62,483 nt of DNA. Source: Hirsutella rhossiliensis (Eukaryota; Ascomycota; Sordariomycetes; Hypocreales; Ophiocordycipitaceae). The first letter of the stretch is position 1, and each line of letters opens with the position of its first letter. The stretch is from assembly GCF_020360975.1 (NCBI RefSeq), contig NC_030164.1, positions 1 to 62,483 of the forward strand, given 5' to 3'. Position numbers and translations under genes: made by a program. The notes beneath the pieces were generated by a model that was not told where the DNA came from, ran no database searches, and saw only the letters and a list, made by a program, of their open reading frames with translations. Of the stretch, positions 52,230 through 62,483 are shown one piece after another.

Positions 52230-53140
52230 TAAGGTAAAAAAAGAATGAATTGATAACAACTATAACCTAAATTATTCGCTTCTTTACTTTCATTTATTAT
52301 TACCCTACCATTATTGTTTGCTATTAAATATTTAGTTTATGTTCATATGGACATAAATTTATTGAACATTGAGAATAATCCTTTCTTCGGCTATACAACT
52401 TTTACGGCTGTATCTAGATTTTTATATAAATTTTTTATAGAGGCGATAATTAAAGAAAGGGGAGGTTTTTATGGCTGATCTATAAATACAAATACATTAT
52501 ATGGTGGTCCATATAATCCATAATTATATGCAAAAAAAAAGTAGTATAATGAATGCACAATCATTTAATACACAACAAGGTAGTTATTCTATTAACTCTT
52601 AATCACCTCTAGCGCAATCTTATAATAAACCAGAACAAGGTGGTCTAACACCTTCTCTAATATCACCACAAACCGGTAGTTCTAACTCTCCACTTAGGTA
52701 ACAAGTTCTTGATATAAGTTTCTTATTACCACATCATTATGAATTTAGGCATAATATAATTAATAAGATAGATAATAATGCCTTCACGTAGATTAGAAAC
52801 AATAAATTTAGGTCATAGTAGTGAATTCGTATAAGGCTTTAGGCATTTTAATAAATTGGAAAAAAATTTATTGTTACACTAAGTGGTGCATAAACACCTC
52901 AAATAATTACATCTGCTCCACAACTACGAGGTTGGCGTATGGCCATAGTTACTAAAGGAAGTAAAAGAGGTATAAGTATTCATGGTTTTAGATTAGATTG
53001 CCAGGATAAAGTTCGTCTTAGTGATTTAGTTAGATTGAAAAAATACCAAGATGGTTCTTTGAATTGAGTAACTATTTCAAACTCAAAAGAAGATTTAAAT
53101 CATGTAAGAAGAGCAATCTAGGAAACACAATTCTAATATT
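52230..53140 (+). pseudogene. Decayed ORF, membrane start plus Gln/Asn/Ser-rich region
   Basis: Readable pieces: LLSFIITLPLLFAIKYLVYV (membrane), LLNIENNPFFGYTTFTAVS, a Gln/Asn/Ser/Pro-rich stretch (NAQSFNTQQGSYSINS, then SPLAQSYNKPEQGG), and a basic C-terminal region LRGWRMAIVTKGSKRGISIH then SNSKEDLNHVRRAI. Interrupted by TAA/TAG at six places, several where Gln would fit, plus two frameshifts. Architecture resembles the decayed ORF at 15700-17040. Family unknown. Confidence 0.5.
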
Positions 53141-53720
53141 GCTTATTATACTTAGTGCTCACAGAACATATTTTTCTTGTTTGTGCGCAAGCTAAAGATA
53201 AAATCATAAGTCTGCTGCTGCGTAATGGCAGCCAGCCTGCGTATATTTTATAGCTCGTCTTTTTATGATTTTAACTTCTTGCTATTTTTTTTTCTTAGTA
53301 AAGCGCACGCTGCTTATTTGTTAAGCAAGAAAAAAATCTGAAATATGCCAATTTCATCCTTCTCCTGTGCTTTGCTATCCCAGTAGTTATACAGGAGGGG
53401 CATCCTTCACACTAAGAGCTATACAGAGCTGGCCAATAATAGGCCAGAGTTCATAAATCTATAAATTTAATCAATTTTTAAGGTTGCGCTGCTTATTATC
53501 CCTATAGGAAGCACTTATAACTCTCTATTATATTAATAACTAAATCTAATAAACCTATATATCAGTCGTATTCATAGTAGTATTTAGTATGTACTATTTA
53601 TTAATATTAAACGTATTAAACTATCCTAAAAATGGTTTAATATATAGCATATAATGTGCTTTAAATTTGTTTACGATTAAAATAAAATACGTATTATATA
53701 TCCAATTTTTAAAATTAAAT
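53141..53720. other. Spacer before atp8, repeat-rich
   Basis: Has GTGCGCAAGCTAAAG (about 53183), a reverse copy of the GCAGCGTGCGCTTTACTAAG element (about 53293-53320) and GTTAAGCAAGAAAAAAAT. No gene seen. Confidence 0.6.
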
Positions 53721-53867
53721 ATGCCACAATTAACACCTTTTTATTATATGAATGAAATAGTATTTGCTTTTGCTATAATAGTATTAGTTTTATACATTTT
53801 ATCTAAATATATACTACCAAGAATAGTTCGTTTATTCTTATCACGTATGTTTATTAATAAAATATAA
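53721..53867 (+). CDS. atp8: ATP synthase subunit 8
   Basis: 48 residues, complex V stator. Starts MPQLTPFYYMNEIVFAF, the family signature, then one membrane helix and a basic tail. The frame is open upstream to 53667, but the ATG at 53721 gives the conserved N-terminus. Lies just before atp6, as usual. Confidence 0.94.
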   Translation: MPQLTPFYYMNEIVFAFAIIVLVLYILSKYILPRIVRLFLSRMFINKI

Positions 53868-53955
53868 TATAATAAATATACATTTTATAGTGTTAATACT
53901 ATAAGTAATTAGTTATTTAAAGATCTATATATTAAAGTAGTAATATATACTACTT

Positions 53956-54732
53956 ATGTTTTCTACATTATTTACAGAAATAAGAAGTCCCTTAGATCAA
54001 TTTGAAGTAAGAGATATATTAAATTTGGAAGTTTTAGGAGGTAACTTACATTTATCTTTAACAAATATAGGATTTTATTTAATAATTGGGGGTTTAATAA
54101 CATTAATATTAAGCTTAGTCGCAACTAACTATAATAAATTAGTAAGTAACAATTGATCTATAGCTCAAGAATCTCTATACGTAACAATACACAATATAGT
54201 TACAAATCAAATAAATGCTAAAAATGGACAAATTTATTTCCCATTCATATATACTTTATTTGTATTTATATTAATAAATAATTTAATCGGTATGATACCA
54301 TATAGTTTTGCATCTACAGGTCATTTTGCTTTAACATTTGCTCTTAGTTTTACAATAGTATTAGGGGCAACAATTTTAGGGTTCCAAAAACATGGTTTAA
54401 AATTCTTTTCTTTATTAGTACCGGCAGGTTGTCCTCTAGGTCTTTTACCATTATTAGTTACTATTGAATTCATCAGTTATCTTGCAAGATGTGTATCTCT
54501 TGGTTTAAGATTAGGAGCTAATATCGTAGCAGGTCATATGTTATTAAGTATTTTAAGTGGTTTTGTTTACAATATAATGTCTTCAGGTATAATTTTTTTT
54601 ATTGTGGGTTTAATTCCGTTACTATTTATAGTAGCCTTCTCCGGTTTAGAGATGATGATTGCCTTAATCCAAGCTCAAGTTTTCGTAGTATTGACAAGTT
54701 CTTATATAAAAGATGGACTAGACTTACATTAA
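53956..54732 (+). CDS. atp6: ATP synthase subunit a
   Basis: 258 residues, proton-channel subunit of complex V. Signatures: SPLDQFEVRDI, NNLIGMIPYSFASTGH, SLGLRLGANIVAGHML with the essential Arg, and IALIQAQVFVVLTSSYIKDG. No intron. Confidence 0.96.
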
Positions 54733-55529
54733 TATTTTATAGTTTGGTAAGGTAGGTCGCTGGTTGTTAGTCTATTCTAGTTGCAGCGCTGCTGCTTTCT
54801 CTTATAAATTTAAGCAAAGAGCGTAGACAATATGCCCTTTATTTTGTGCGTACCTATGCGTACCTATAAAAAGCTTATTACATAGAAGGATATAAGCAGC
54901 TAGTCCTTAGCACAATTAGTATAGTTGTTAGTAGTGTTATCTAGTTGTGACTTGCGTGAAAGTGCTGCTTCATATAAAAAAAATACCGTAGCCTGCAATA
55001 AGGCGCGCCTTAACATATCGCACATAACAACCAAAAATGTGCATAAAATTGATGGCTCAAAAATATATTTTTTTTCGTAGCTAAAGCTATTTATGTACTG
55101 CTTGGCTACCTAAAAATATAAGTGAGAGTAAAAAGTAAGTAAGGAAAATTATATAAACAATAAAAATTTATCCTTATAAGGAAGAATAAAAATTTATAAA
55201 TAATGGTAGAAATTAGTGCTTGTGCATCTTAGCTGCTGTAGCTGTTGCTCTGGTTGTTGCTGCAGAATCTGCAGCAGGCTTAGCAGCTTCTATAATGAAG
55301 CCGCTTATGGATAGTTCATTTATTCAAAGTCTAGCTTTAGAGGTAAGACTTAGTGTATGTACAAGGCGAACAAATGAAAATTTTTTATTAGTATAGTATT
55401 TATAAATAGAACATTATATAATTTATCACTCTCCTTATATTCAAATTATTAGAACTTATAGTGATGTAATGAACATTTATTTCACCAAAAGAAAGTTTGG
55501 TGTTTTGTATGAGTGAAAATTACATCAAA
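54733..55529. other. Spacer before rns with nad4L-like fragment
   Basis: Mostly short GC-rich hairpins and AT tracts. A TATAAGGAAGAATAAAAA motif near 55177 precedes an Ala-rich open stretch (about 55228-55386, VALVVAAESAAGLAASIM) that recalls VVAGAESAIGLA of nad4L. No complete gene. Confidence 0.5.
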
Positions 55530-57100
55530 AAATAATAGTTGAGTTTGGTGATGGCTCTGATTGAATACTGTCCAAGTGCTTGACACATGCTAATCGTACG
55601 TTTTAATTTTTAATTTTAAGTGACTTACAATCCTTAAGGCTATTAATTAAAAAGTGGTGTACAGGTGAGTATAAAGATATAATTCGCCGACCTTAAAGAG
55701 AAGGTAAATCCTTCATAATAAATAAAGGGATACAGTTCCTGCTTTAAGAGGATGATAAATATCTTCGAGACAGGTAGTAGTTAAGGTGATGACTTAACTA
55801 GCCGACAACTCTCGTAGTCGAATCTGAAAGGTTGATCGACCACATTGGGTCTGAAAAAACCCCTATGCAAATTAGTACAGCAGTGAGGAATTTTGGTCAA
55901 TGGCCTAACGGCTGAACTGGCAACTTGGAGAAGTGGCAAGTCCTATTTTGATCATATCTTAAAAGATGATCTATAGGATTGTATTAAAATTGAATAAAGC
56001 TTTGTTTATATATTGATAATGACAATATATATATTGTGTCTTGACTAATTACGTGCCAGCAGTCGCGGTAATACGTAAGAGACTAGTATTATTCATCTTA
56101 ATTAGGTTTAAAGGGTACCTAGACGGTCAATATAGCTTATATAATGTTAGTACTTGACTAGAGTTTTATATGAGAGGGGAGTACTTGAGGAGGAGAGATG
56201 AAATTCTTTAATACCAAAGGGACTCGGTAAAGGCGAAGGCACCCCTTTAGGTCAAAACTGACGTTGAGGGACGAAGGCACAGAGAACAAACAGGATTAGA
56301 TACCCCAGTAGTCTTTGCAGTAAATGATGAATGCCATAGATTAGATGAACAATTTAATAATTTAGTTCGTCAGTAAACAATTAATATTAAATATTATTTG
56401 GTCTATAAATGAAAGTGTAAGCATTCCACCTCAAGAGTAATGTGGCAACGCAGGAACTGAAATCACTAGACCGTTTCTGACAACAGTAGTGAAGTATGTT
56501 GTTTAATTCGATGATCCACGAAAAACCTTACCACAATTTGTATAATAATATTACAGGAGTTGCACGGCTGTTTTCAGTTAATGTTGTGAAACTGTGGTTT
56601 CCATGAAATTAACGAAATCCCTGGCTTTATTTTTGGAATTCTACAATAAAGCATTAGATCCTGGAGATTTGGATAGAAAAAGGGGACAAAGACAAGTCAT
56701 CATGGCCTTTATATTGTGGGCTATAGACGTGCCACATATTCCTAGACAAAGAGATGCAAAAATGTGAATTTAAGCTAATCTCAAAAAATAGGATAAAAAT
56801 TTTAAGGATTGTAGTCTGAAATTCGACTACATGAATAAGTAATTACTAGTAATCGTGAATCACCATGTCACGGTGAATGAATCTCGGATTGGTACTAACC
56901 ACTCGTCACATGCTGAAAAGAGCTTACGCAATAAGTTTGCTTTCTTAGTAATTAGTAAAAAAAACATATAGGTTTTGTGTAGATATTATATCTATGAACA
57001 GCACCAAAGCTGTCTATTATCGGGGATCTTCGTATGCGTGGTTCTAATTAGTGTTAAGTCGAAATACGGTTCGTGTAGTGGAAGTTGCACGGGATTGATG
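55530..57100 (+). rRNA. rns: Small subunit rRNA (rns)
   Basis: 16S-like landmarks in order: GAGTTTGGTGATGGCTCTGA (55541), CGTGCCAGCAGTCGCGGTAA (56051), GATTAGATACCCCAGTAGTC (56297), a GAAACT-type central region, ATGTTGTTTAATTCGATGAT (56497), ACTAGTAATCGTGAATCA (56846) and the 3' decoding-site end GTTAAGTCGAAATACGG (57052). Ends approximate. No intron. Confidence 0.93.
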
Positions 57101-57134
57101 AACATAAACTATGATTTTATATTTTTTTATATAA

Positions 57135-57218
57135 AGGAGGGTTCCTTTATTGGCAAGAAGGGTTGAGCTGTAAACTCAATAGCTATGACTTTTAAGAGTT
57201 CGAATCTCTTGTCTCCTA
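57135..57218 (+). tRNA. trnY: tRNA-Tyr (GUA)
   Basis: Acceptor AGGAGGG/GTCTCCT with a last-pair mismatch, anticodon stem TTGAG/CTCAA with loop CTGTAAA (GUA), long variable arm, T loop TTCGAAT. Confidence 0.85.
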
Positions 57219-57240
57219 TATTTGTGCATAATGACTACCA

Positions 57241-57313
57241 GAATTAGTAACTTAATTGGTAAAGGGTTATCCTGTCACGATAATAGATATCGGTTCGAAT
57301 CCGATCTAGTTCG
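57241..57313 (+). tRNA. trnD: tRNA-Asp (GUC)
   Basis: Acceptor GAATTAG/CTAGTTC, anticodon stem TTATC/GATAA with loop CTGTCAC (GUC), T stem ATCGG/CCGAT. Confidence 0.9.
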
Positions 57314-57684
57314 AATGATAATAAATAATATGAGAGGATGAGTTACCATTGATTGGTCAGATGATCCCTAAAAGTTGCAATAAGTTTTATAAGGGTACTT
57401 TATTAACTCTTATCCTGTATTCATTGTTCTAAATAATAAATTATAGCTTATTATATCCCTAAGGCTAACTCCTAAAAATCTCAAGCATTCATATAAAATA
57501 ATAGTCTATCTATAATGCAGCAGCTGTATTTATAGCCTTACCCTTACAATCTAAGAAGGATAAGGTTATCATACTAGATCTGCAAGGCTGGCTGCTTAGT
57601 ATAAAACAAACACAACAATAAATAGAATGAACTTTTCTTACTCTAGCGCAAGCTAATAATAAAAAATACAGCAAGCGACTACAA
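57314..57684. other. Spacer between trnD and trnS
   Basis: No gene seen. Contains TCTAGCGCAAGCTAATAAT at about 57641. Confidence 0.5.
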
Positions 57685-57765
57685 GGAAAAGTTGCTATAG
57701 GTAAGGTAAGCCATTTGCTAAATGGTATCTTTTTAGATTTAGGTGTTCGAGTCACCTTTTTTCCG
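57685..57765 (+). tRNA. trnS(GCU): tRNA-Ser (GCU)
   Basis: Acceptor GGAAAAG/TTTTTCC, anticodon stem GCCAT/ATGGT with loop TTGCTAA (GCU), long variable arm, T stem AGGTG/CACCT. Confidence 0.85.
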
Positions 57766-58025
57766 CTTCAAGTGAATAATAATTATAAATGTCCAATTAA
57801 TATTGAAGAATGGCTTTATATGAACTTTTATTGTTTAGCTTCTTAGTTTAGGCTAGCTTGCGCATACCAGCTTCGCTGTAAAATCAATAACGAATTCTGA
57901 CCAAGAATCGGACTAACCTCTGTTGTCCCTGTAGTTTTATTATTAATTTTGTGTGCAAGCTATTCTTATACACTACTTTTAATATATATATATCTATTTT
58001 TATATAAACTGAAATATGGCGTCCT
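57766..58025. other. Spacer before the duplicated block
   Basis: AGCTTGCGC at about 57855; nothing coding seen. The 1,080-bp duplication starts at 58026. Confidence 0.5.
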
Positions 58026-58265
58026 TCTCTATGAACTTAACTATCCTTTACCTACAAATTATACTTAACATAAAAATAGAGAGCTTGAGTATCTCAAGCC
58101 TTGCTTCACACATAGCTTTTGTGCAATAAAGGGTTAATAAAAAAAATATATTTTTTTATTACCGCTACGAAGCGCGAAGCTTCACACTTCTGATTTTTTT
58201 CTACATATACCGTAAAAGTTTTTTACAGTCGTATAAAAGCTGAAAATAATCTTAATTTGTGAGAA

Positions 58266-58337
58266 GCTTCTATAGCTTAACGGTAAAGCGCGTTACTGTT
58301 AATAACGTTTATAGATGTTCGATTCATCTTAGAGGCT
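58266..58337 (+). tRNA. trnN: tRNA-Asn (GUU), copy 1
   Basis: Acceptor GCTTCTA/TAGAGGC, anticodon stem CGTTA/TAACG with loop CTGTTAA (GUU), T loop TTCGATT. Confidence 0.88.
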
Positions 58338-58393
58338 TTTAAACAAGAAGAATTCATGACTCAAAAACTGTAGTATTTTTATTATTTATATAC

Positions 58394-59120
58394 ATGACAT
58401 ATTTAGTGCGAAGTAATTTTCAAGATCATCCTTTTCATTTAGTTTCACCTTCTCCTTGACCATTCTATACTAGCATATCATTATCTGCTTTAACAATAAA
58501 TGCAGCATTATCTATGCATCTTTTTAATAATAGTTATGTATTGTTCTATATAGCTTTAACTACAGTAATTGCATCTATGACATTGTGATTTAGAGATATA
58601 ATCTCAGAAGGTATAATATCTTCGTGCCTTGTTTAAATTTAACCAATTGCTGGAAAACCCTTTAAGGGCGATCAGCAGGAAACTGAGGGACGGATAAATA
58701 TTTCTCAGGGTCTTCAGAGACTATGGGTTAAAGATTAATACGTTAATTATAACTATTAATTAAAATATAGTCCAACAAATATAGTAATATATTTTTATAG
58801 TGACATACCTAGGTAATCATACTCTTGCGGTACAAAAAGGATTAAATTTAGGAGTTATATTATTTATAGTATCTGAAGCTTTATTTTTCGTAGCTATTTT
58901 TTGAGCTTATTTCCATAGTGCTTTAACACCAACAGTAGAATTAGGAGCTCAATGACCTCCAATGGGAATAGAACCTATTAATCCTTTCGAATTACCTTTA
59001 TTAAATACAGTAATATTATTATCTAGTGGAGCAACAATTACGTACGCCCACCACTCTTTAATTAAAGGGGATAGAAAAGGTGCTATATACGGTACAATTT
59101 TTACATCTCTATGAACTTAA
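58394..59120 (+). pseudogene. cox3: Truncated cox3 (first copy)
   Basis: Identical to the full gene through 59105 (exon 1 58394-58612, intron 58613-58802, exon 2 part), then runs across the duplication junction into TSLWT and a TAA at 59118. It lacks the last third of Cox3, including the C-terminal helices, so it cannot give a normal subunit. Confidence 0.9.
58613..58802 (+). mobile_element. Group I intron of cox3, copy 1
   Basis: Same 190 bases as 59693-59882. Confidence 0.85.
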
Positions 59121-59345
59121 CTATCCTTTACCTACAAATTATACTTAACATAAAAATAGAGAGCTTGAGTATCTCAAGCCTTGCTTCACACATAGCTTTT
59201 GTGCAATAAAGGGTTAATAAAAAAAATATATTTTTTTATTACCGCTACGAAGCGCGAAGCTTCACACTTCTGATTTTTTTCTACATATACCGTAAAAGTT
59301 TTTTACAGTCGTATAAAAGCTGAAAATAATCTTAATTTGTGAGAA

Positions 59346-59417
59346 GCTTCTATAGCTTAACGGTAAAGCGCGTTACTGTTAATAACGTTTATAGATGTTC
59401 GATTCATCTTAGAGGCT
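59346..59417 (+). tRNA. trnN: tRNA-Asn (GUU), copy 2
   Basis: Identical to the copy at 58266. Confidence 0.88.
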
Positions 59418-59473
59418 TTTAAACAAGAAGAATTCATGACTCAAAAACTGTAGTATTTTTATTATTTATATAC

Positions 59474-60473
59474 ATGACATATTTAGTGCGAAGTAATTTT
59501 CAAGATCATCCTTTTCATTTAGTTTCACCTTCTCCTTGACCATTCTATACTAGCATATCATTATCTGCTTTAACAATAAATGCAGCATTATCTATGCATC
59601 TTTTTAATAATAGTTATGTATTGTTCTATATAGCTTTAACTACAGTAATTGCATCTATGACATTGTGATTTAGAGATATAATCTCAGAAGGTATAATATC
59701 TTCGTGCCTTGTTTAAATTTAACCAATTGCTGGAAAACCCTTTAAGGGCGATCAGCAGGAAACTGAGGGACGGATAAATATTTCTCAGGGTCTTCAGAGA
59801 CTATGGGTTAAAGATTAATACGTTAATTATAACTATTAATTAAAATATAGTCCAACAAATATAGTAATATATTTTTATAGTGACATACCTAGGTAATCAT
59901 ACTCTTGCGGTACAAAAAGGATTAAATTTAGGAGTTATATTATTTATAGTATCTGAAGCTTTATTTTTCGTAGCTATTTTTTGAGCTTATTTCCATAGTG
60001 CTTTAACACCAACAGTAGAATTAGGAGCTCAATGACCTCCAATGGGAATAGAACCTATTAATCCTTTCGAATTACCTTTATTAAATACAGTAATATTATT
60101 ATCTAGTGGAGCAACAATTACGTACGCCCACCACTCTTTAATTAAAGGGGATAGAAAAGGTGCTATATACGGTACAATTTTTACAGTAGTATTAGCATTA
60201 GTATTCACTTTATTCCAAGCAATAGAATATAGTGTTTCTTCATTTACTATAAGTGATGGTGTATTTGGTACTTGTTTCTTCTTTGGAACAGGGTTTCACG
60301 GGTTTCATGTTATTATAGGTACAATATTCATAGCAGTAGGTCTATGAAGAATATTAGCCTATCATTTAACAGATCACCATCATTTAGGATATGAAGGAGG
60401 AATACTGTACTGACATTTTGTGGATGTTGTATGACTATTCTTATATGTATCCATGTATTACTGAGGGTCCTAG
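59474..60473 (+). CDS. cox3: Cytochrome c oxidase subunit 3, two exons
   Basis: 269 residues, complex IV. Exons 59474-59692 (73 codons) and 59883-60473. The junction restores [22 protein letters not shown]. Signatures: [62 protein letters not shown]. Ends YYWGS and TAG. The promoter-proximal part, including trnN, is duplicated upstream, so two 5' regions feed one complete gene. Confidence 0.96.
59693..59882 (+). mobile_element. 190-base group I intron of cox3
   Basis: After coding base 219; 5' exon GAAGGT, 3' exon ACATACC following intron-final G. Compact core: AATTGCTGGAAAACCC, GATCAGCAGGAAACTGAG, GTCTTCAGAGACTATGGG, ATATAGTCCAAC, the same motif set as cob-i3 and cox1-i3. No ORF. Confidence 0.88.
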
Positions 60474-60543
60474 CATACTATATAACATATATATATTTTT
60501 TTATAGACTAAGAGGAAGAATAACAATTAAAACGGAACAAAAG

Positions 60544-61383
60544 ATGGAAAAAACAAATAATAAAATTATAAATAATAAACAATCTATAAGATATTTCAGT
60601 ACTACGCCTTATTATGGTACAACGCCAAATAGAACGGAATCTGACAATATGTCAGAAGAAGAAATGTCTAATGGATCGGGTTCTAATGCTATACCAGAAG
60701 GAGAAATGCCTAATAATCCTTATGATTTACCATACGGAGAAATACCAAATAGATCAGATTCTGCATATACATCAGATAGTGGTCGTTGAGATCGTGATTA
60801 TAGTCAAGATAGAATTCAGCAGAGTGAAATATATAGTCGATTGACTGGGCGTAGAATATCACCTAGTGAGGTAGAATCTACAAGCAGTAATGGGTACCGT
60901 TTACCTGGTTTTCATACACCAAGTGAATATTATGAAGGTGACGAGTGAGATGATATTTTAAATATGTATGGTTCACCAGATAGATCTAGAAGTGAATCAC
61001 CATCTCCTTCACAAAAATCTTTATCGGAATCATCTCAACTTGAACCTAGTAATCCTACTCTACCACACCAACCTGAAGATGAAGCTGAATCAAAATTAAA
61101 TAACAGTCAATTAGAATCTGAGGATGAGCTTGCGCCTCAACAATTTGATAATAATGCTGAGGATAAAGGTAAAGGAGTAAAAAGAGGAAGGAGTGGTTCA
61201 GATTCAGATGAGGATTATGACAATAAACGTCCGAAAATAGAGGATAATAACAGTAAATGTGATAGAACAGCTTATAATGACAGTTCGAAAACAGATTATT
61301 ATGGAGATTATGATGGAGACTTTCTATTTGATAACTCGTATATTGAAATAATACTTGATTTCATATTAAAATTCTTTTCATAA
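60544..61383 (+). CDS. orf279, acidic Ser/Asp/Glu-rich protein of unknown function
   Basis: 279 residues, code 4 (TGA Trp at 60787 and 60946). Starts MEKTNNKIINNKQSIRYFST, then a low-complexity acidic region rich in Ser, Pro, Glu and Asn, predicted disordered, then a basic patch KGKGVKRGRSGSDSDEDYDN and KRPKIEDNN, and a hydrophobic C-terminal tail YIEIILDFILKFF. The frame is open upstream to 60391 and includes FYRLRGRITI, which copies the end of nad4L (20 identical bases at about 60499-60518). A decayed paralogue lies at 33600-34210. The RYFST stretch fits the mitochondrial R-3 processing pattern. Family not recognised; GC and codon use are higher than its neighbours. Confidence 0.65.
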
Positions 61384-61415
61384 TAAAAAACAAATTACAG
61401 ATAAATATATTTTAA

Positions 61416-61486
61416 GCGGCTATAAGTTAATGGTAGACCTACAGATTTCCGCTCTGGATATGTCAGTTCAAGTCTGACTAGCCGCG
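61416..61486 (+). tRNA. trnG: tRNA-Gly (UCC)
   Basis: Acceptor GCGGCTA/TAGCCGC, anticodon stem CAGA/TCTG with loop TTTCCGC (UCC), T stem TCAG..CTGA. Between orf279 and nad6. Confidence 0.88.
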
Positions 61487-61587
61487 TTTATGATTAAAAC
61501 CCCTCAACTGAATAATAGTTCCAAAGTAGCTCAGTATAATATATTTAGTCCTATTTTTAGGTTTTAAAAGATAAAGCCAGTAGTCAA

Positions 61588-62292
61588 ATGGGTCTTGATC
61601 TTTTGACCTTATACGATGTATTTTCTAATGGTTATACAGTAGAATATCTAGATGTTTTAAGTATAATTGCATTATTTTTCGGTATAACTGTTATAATTAA
61701 TAAAAATCCTATAGCATCTCTTATGTCTTTAATAGGATTATTTGCATCTATTTCTCTTTATTTAATATTATTAGGATTAACATTTATAGGTTTTTCTTAT
61801 TTAATTGTATATATAGGGGCCGTATCTATATTATTTTTATTCATTTTGATGTTGATCAATATAAGAACAAGTGAATTACAAAGCAATAATTGAAATAGTA
61901 TTCCTTTAGCATTATTTGTAACAATATTATTAAATTCTGCACTACAGCCGATATTGCCTTACTATATGGCTATAATTAATAGTTATAATAGTAAAATAAA
62001 CAATCTGATTTATTACTTATCCACAAGTAAATATAGTGATATTGTAGCTAAAGGGGAGGTTAGGTTACCATTACATATAAATAAAAATCTAGATCTAGAC
62101 ACAGCTAATGTTATGTTTGTTACTAGTAATAACTGAGATGGTAATATGACAGAAACAAGTCATATGTCTACAATAGGAAATATATTATATACTTCTTATA
62201 ATATATGATTGTTTATTGCTAGTATTATCTTATTATTAGCGATGACAGGGGCCATAATAATAACGATAAAACAAGATACAGATAAGCAATAA
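61588..62292 (+). CDS. nad6: NADH dehydrogenase subunit 6
   Basis: 234 residues, complex I. Signatures: NPIASLMSLIGLFASISLYL, GLTFIGFSYLIVYIGAVSIL and C-terminal LLLAMTGAIIITIK. Two TGA Trp codons after residue 101 keep one frame to TAA at 62290. Last gene before the window end; trnI at position 12 follows if the molecule is circular. Confidence 0.95.
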
Positions 62293-62483
62293 ATATAATA
62301 TAAGTTATTTCTTAGCAAGCTATGAATTGAATCATTCTTTTCTGCTGTTCCATAAGATACATATTTATGTTTAGCTTCCTTAGCTTGCTAAGCTAAAGTT
62401 CAATATCTGCTTATTTCATAAAGTACTAAATGATAAGCATAAGAGAAATTTGGTTTAGGATTTAAGAGTAAAGAATAAAAAAA
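62293..62483. other. Terminal spacer
   Basis: No gene; contains hairpin-forming CTTAGCTTGCTAAGCTAAAG near 62379, like the hairpin at 783. If circular, it leads into trnI. Confidence 0.6.

Larger units (their letters stand above)
58026..60185 (+). repeat. Exact 1,080-bp tandem duplication (two units)
   Basis: Units 58026-59105 and 59106-60185 are identical by line-by-line comparison. Each begins TCTCTATGAACTTAAC, includes hairpins (GCTTGAG-TAT-CTCAAGC), trnN, cox3 exon 1, the cox3 intron and half of exon 2. Zero microhomology at the junction. Only the second unit continues into the cox3 3' end. Confidence 0.94.

Noticed and set aside
55228..55386. A second atp9 or nad4L gene before rns
   Set aside because: Only an Ala-rich stretch resembles nad4L; no start, no full helices, stop upstream.
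56975..57166. Open frame over the 3' end of rns
   Set aside because: Overlaps conserved 16S-like 3' sequence; a chance frame in rRNA.

Overview
The window is a fungal mitochondrial genome, probably complete or nearly so. Evidence: all 14 standard respiratory-chain and ATP synthase genes (nad1-6, nad4L, cob, cox1-3, atp6, atp8, atp9), both rRNAs, an rps3 gene inside an rnl group I intron, and 27 tRNA genes, all on the + strand. The DNA is very AT-rich. UGA must be read as Trp: in-frame TGA falls at conserved Trp positions throughout, and a tRNA-Trp with anticodon UCA is present (genetic code 4). The rps3-in-rnl intron and the order rnl-nad2-nad3-atp9-cox2-nad4L-nad5-cob-cox1-nad1-nad4-atp8-atp6-rns-cox3-nad6 fit a filamentous ascomycete (Pezizomycotina). 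From memory the order is closest to Leotiomycetes; the class is an inference.

Layout. 0-2.4 kb: trnI, trnS, trnW, trnP and a membrane-protein ORF (orf240). 2.7-10.2 kb: rnl with two group I introns, the second carrying rps3. 10.2-24.2 kb: tRNA cluster (T, E, M, M, F, L, F, K, A, L, Q, H, H, M) interrupted by unknown ORFs and a graveyard of decayed homing-endonuclease and plasmid-like ORFs. 24.3-33.4 kb: nad2, nad3, atp9, cox2, trnR, nad4L, nad5. 33.4-46.2 kb: a decayed acidic ORF, cob (3 introns), trnC, cox1 (3 introns). 46.2-54.7 kb: decayed ORFs, trnR, nad1 (1 intron), nad4, atp8, atp6. 54.7-62.5 kb: rns, trnY, trnD, trnS, an exact 1,080-bp tandem duplication containing trnN and the 5' part of cox3, full cox3, an acidic Ser-rich ORF (orf279), trnG, nad6.

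The core genes form the usual oxidative phosphorylation set: complex I (nad), III (cob), IV (cox) and V (atp). They are broken by 13 group I introns (14 counting the duplicated cox3 intron). LAGLIDADG or GIY-YIG endonuclease/maturase ORFs sit in ten of them; the ORFs in nad5-i1 and all three cob introns look intact, and several others are visibly broken. Many breaks coincide with short GC-rich hairpin insertions that share a core AGCTTGCGC.

Points most worth checking: cox1 exon 1 carries compensating frameshifts and partial re-duplications; two tandem duplications are exact; a double-hairpin repeat has six copies, several inside endonuclease ORFs; decaying ORFs have stops mostly where Gln codons would fit; orf279 has a decayed paralogue elsewhere and a nad4L-like tail at its 5' side; atp9 starts with GTG; no canonical tRNA-Val was found.
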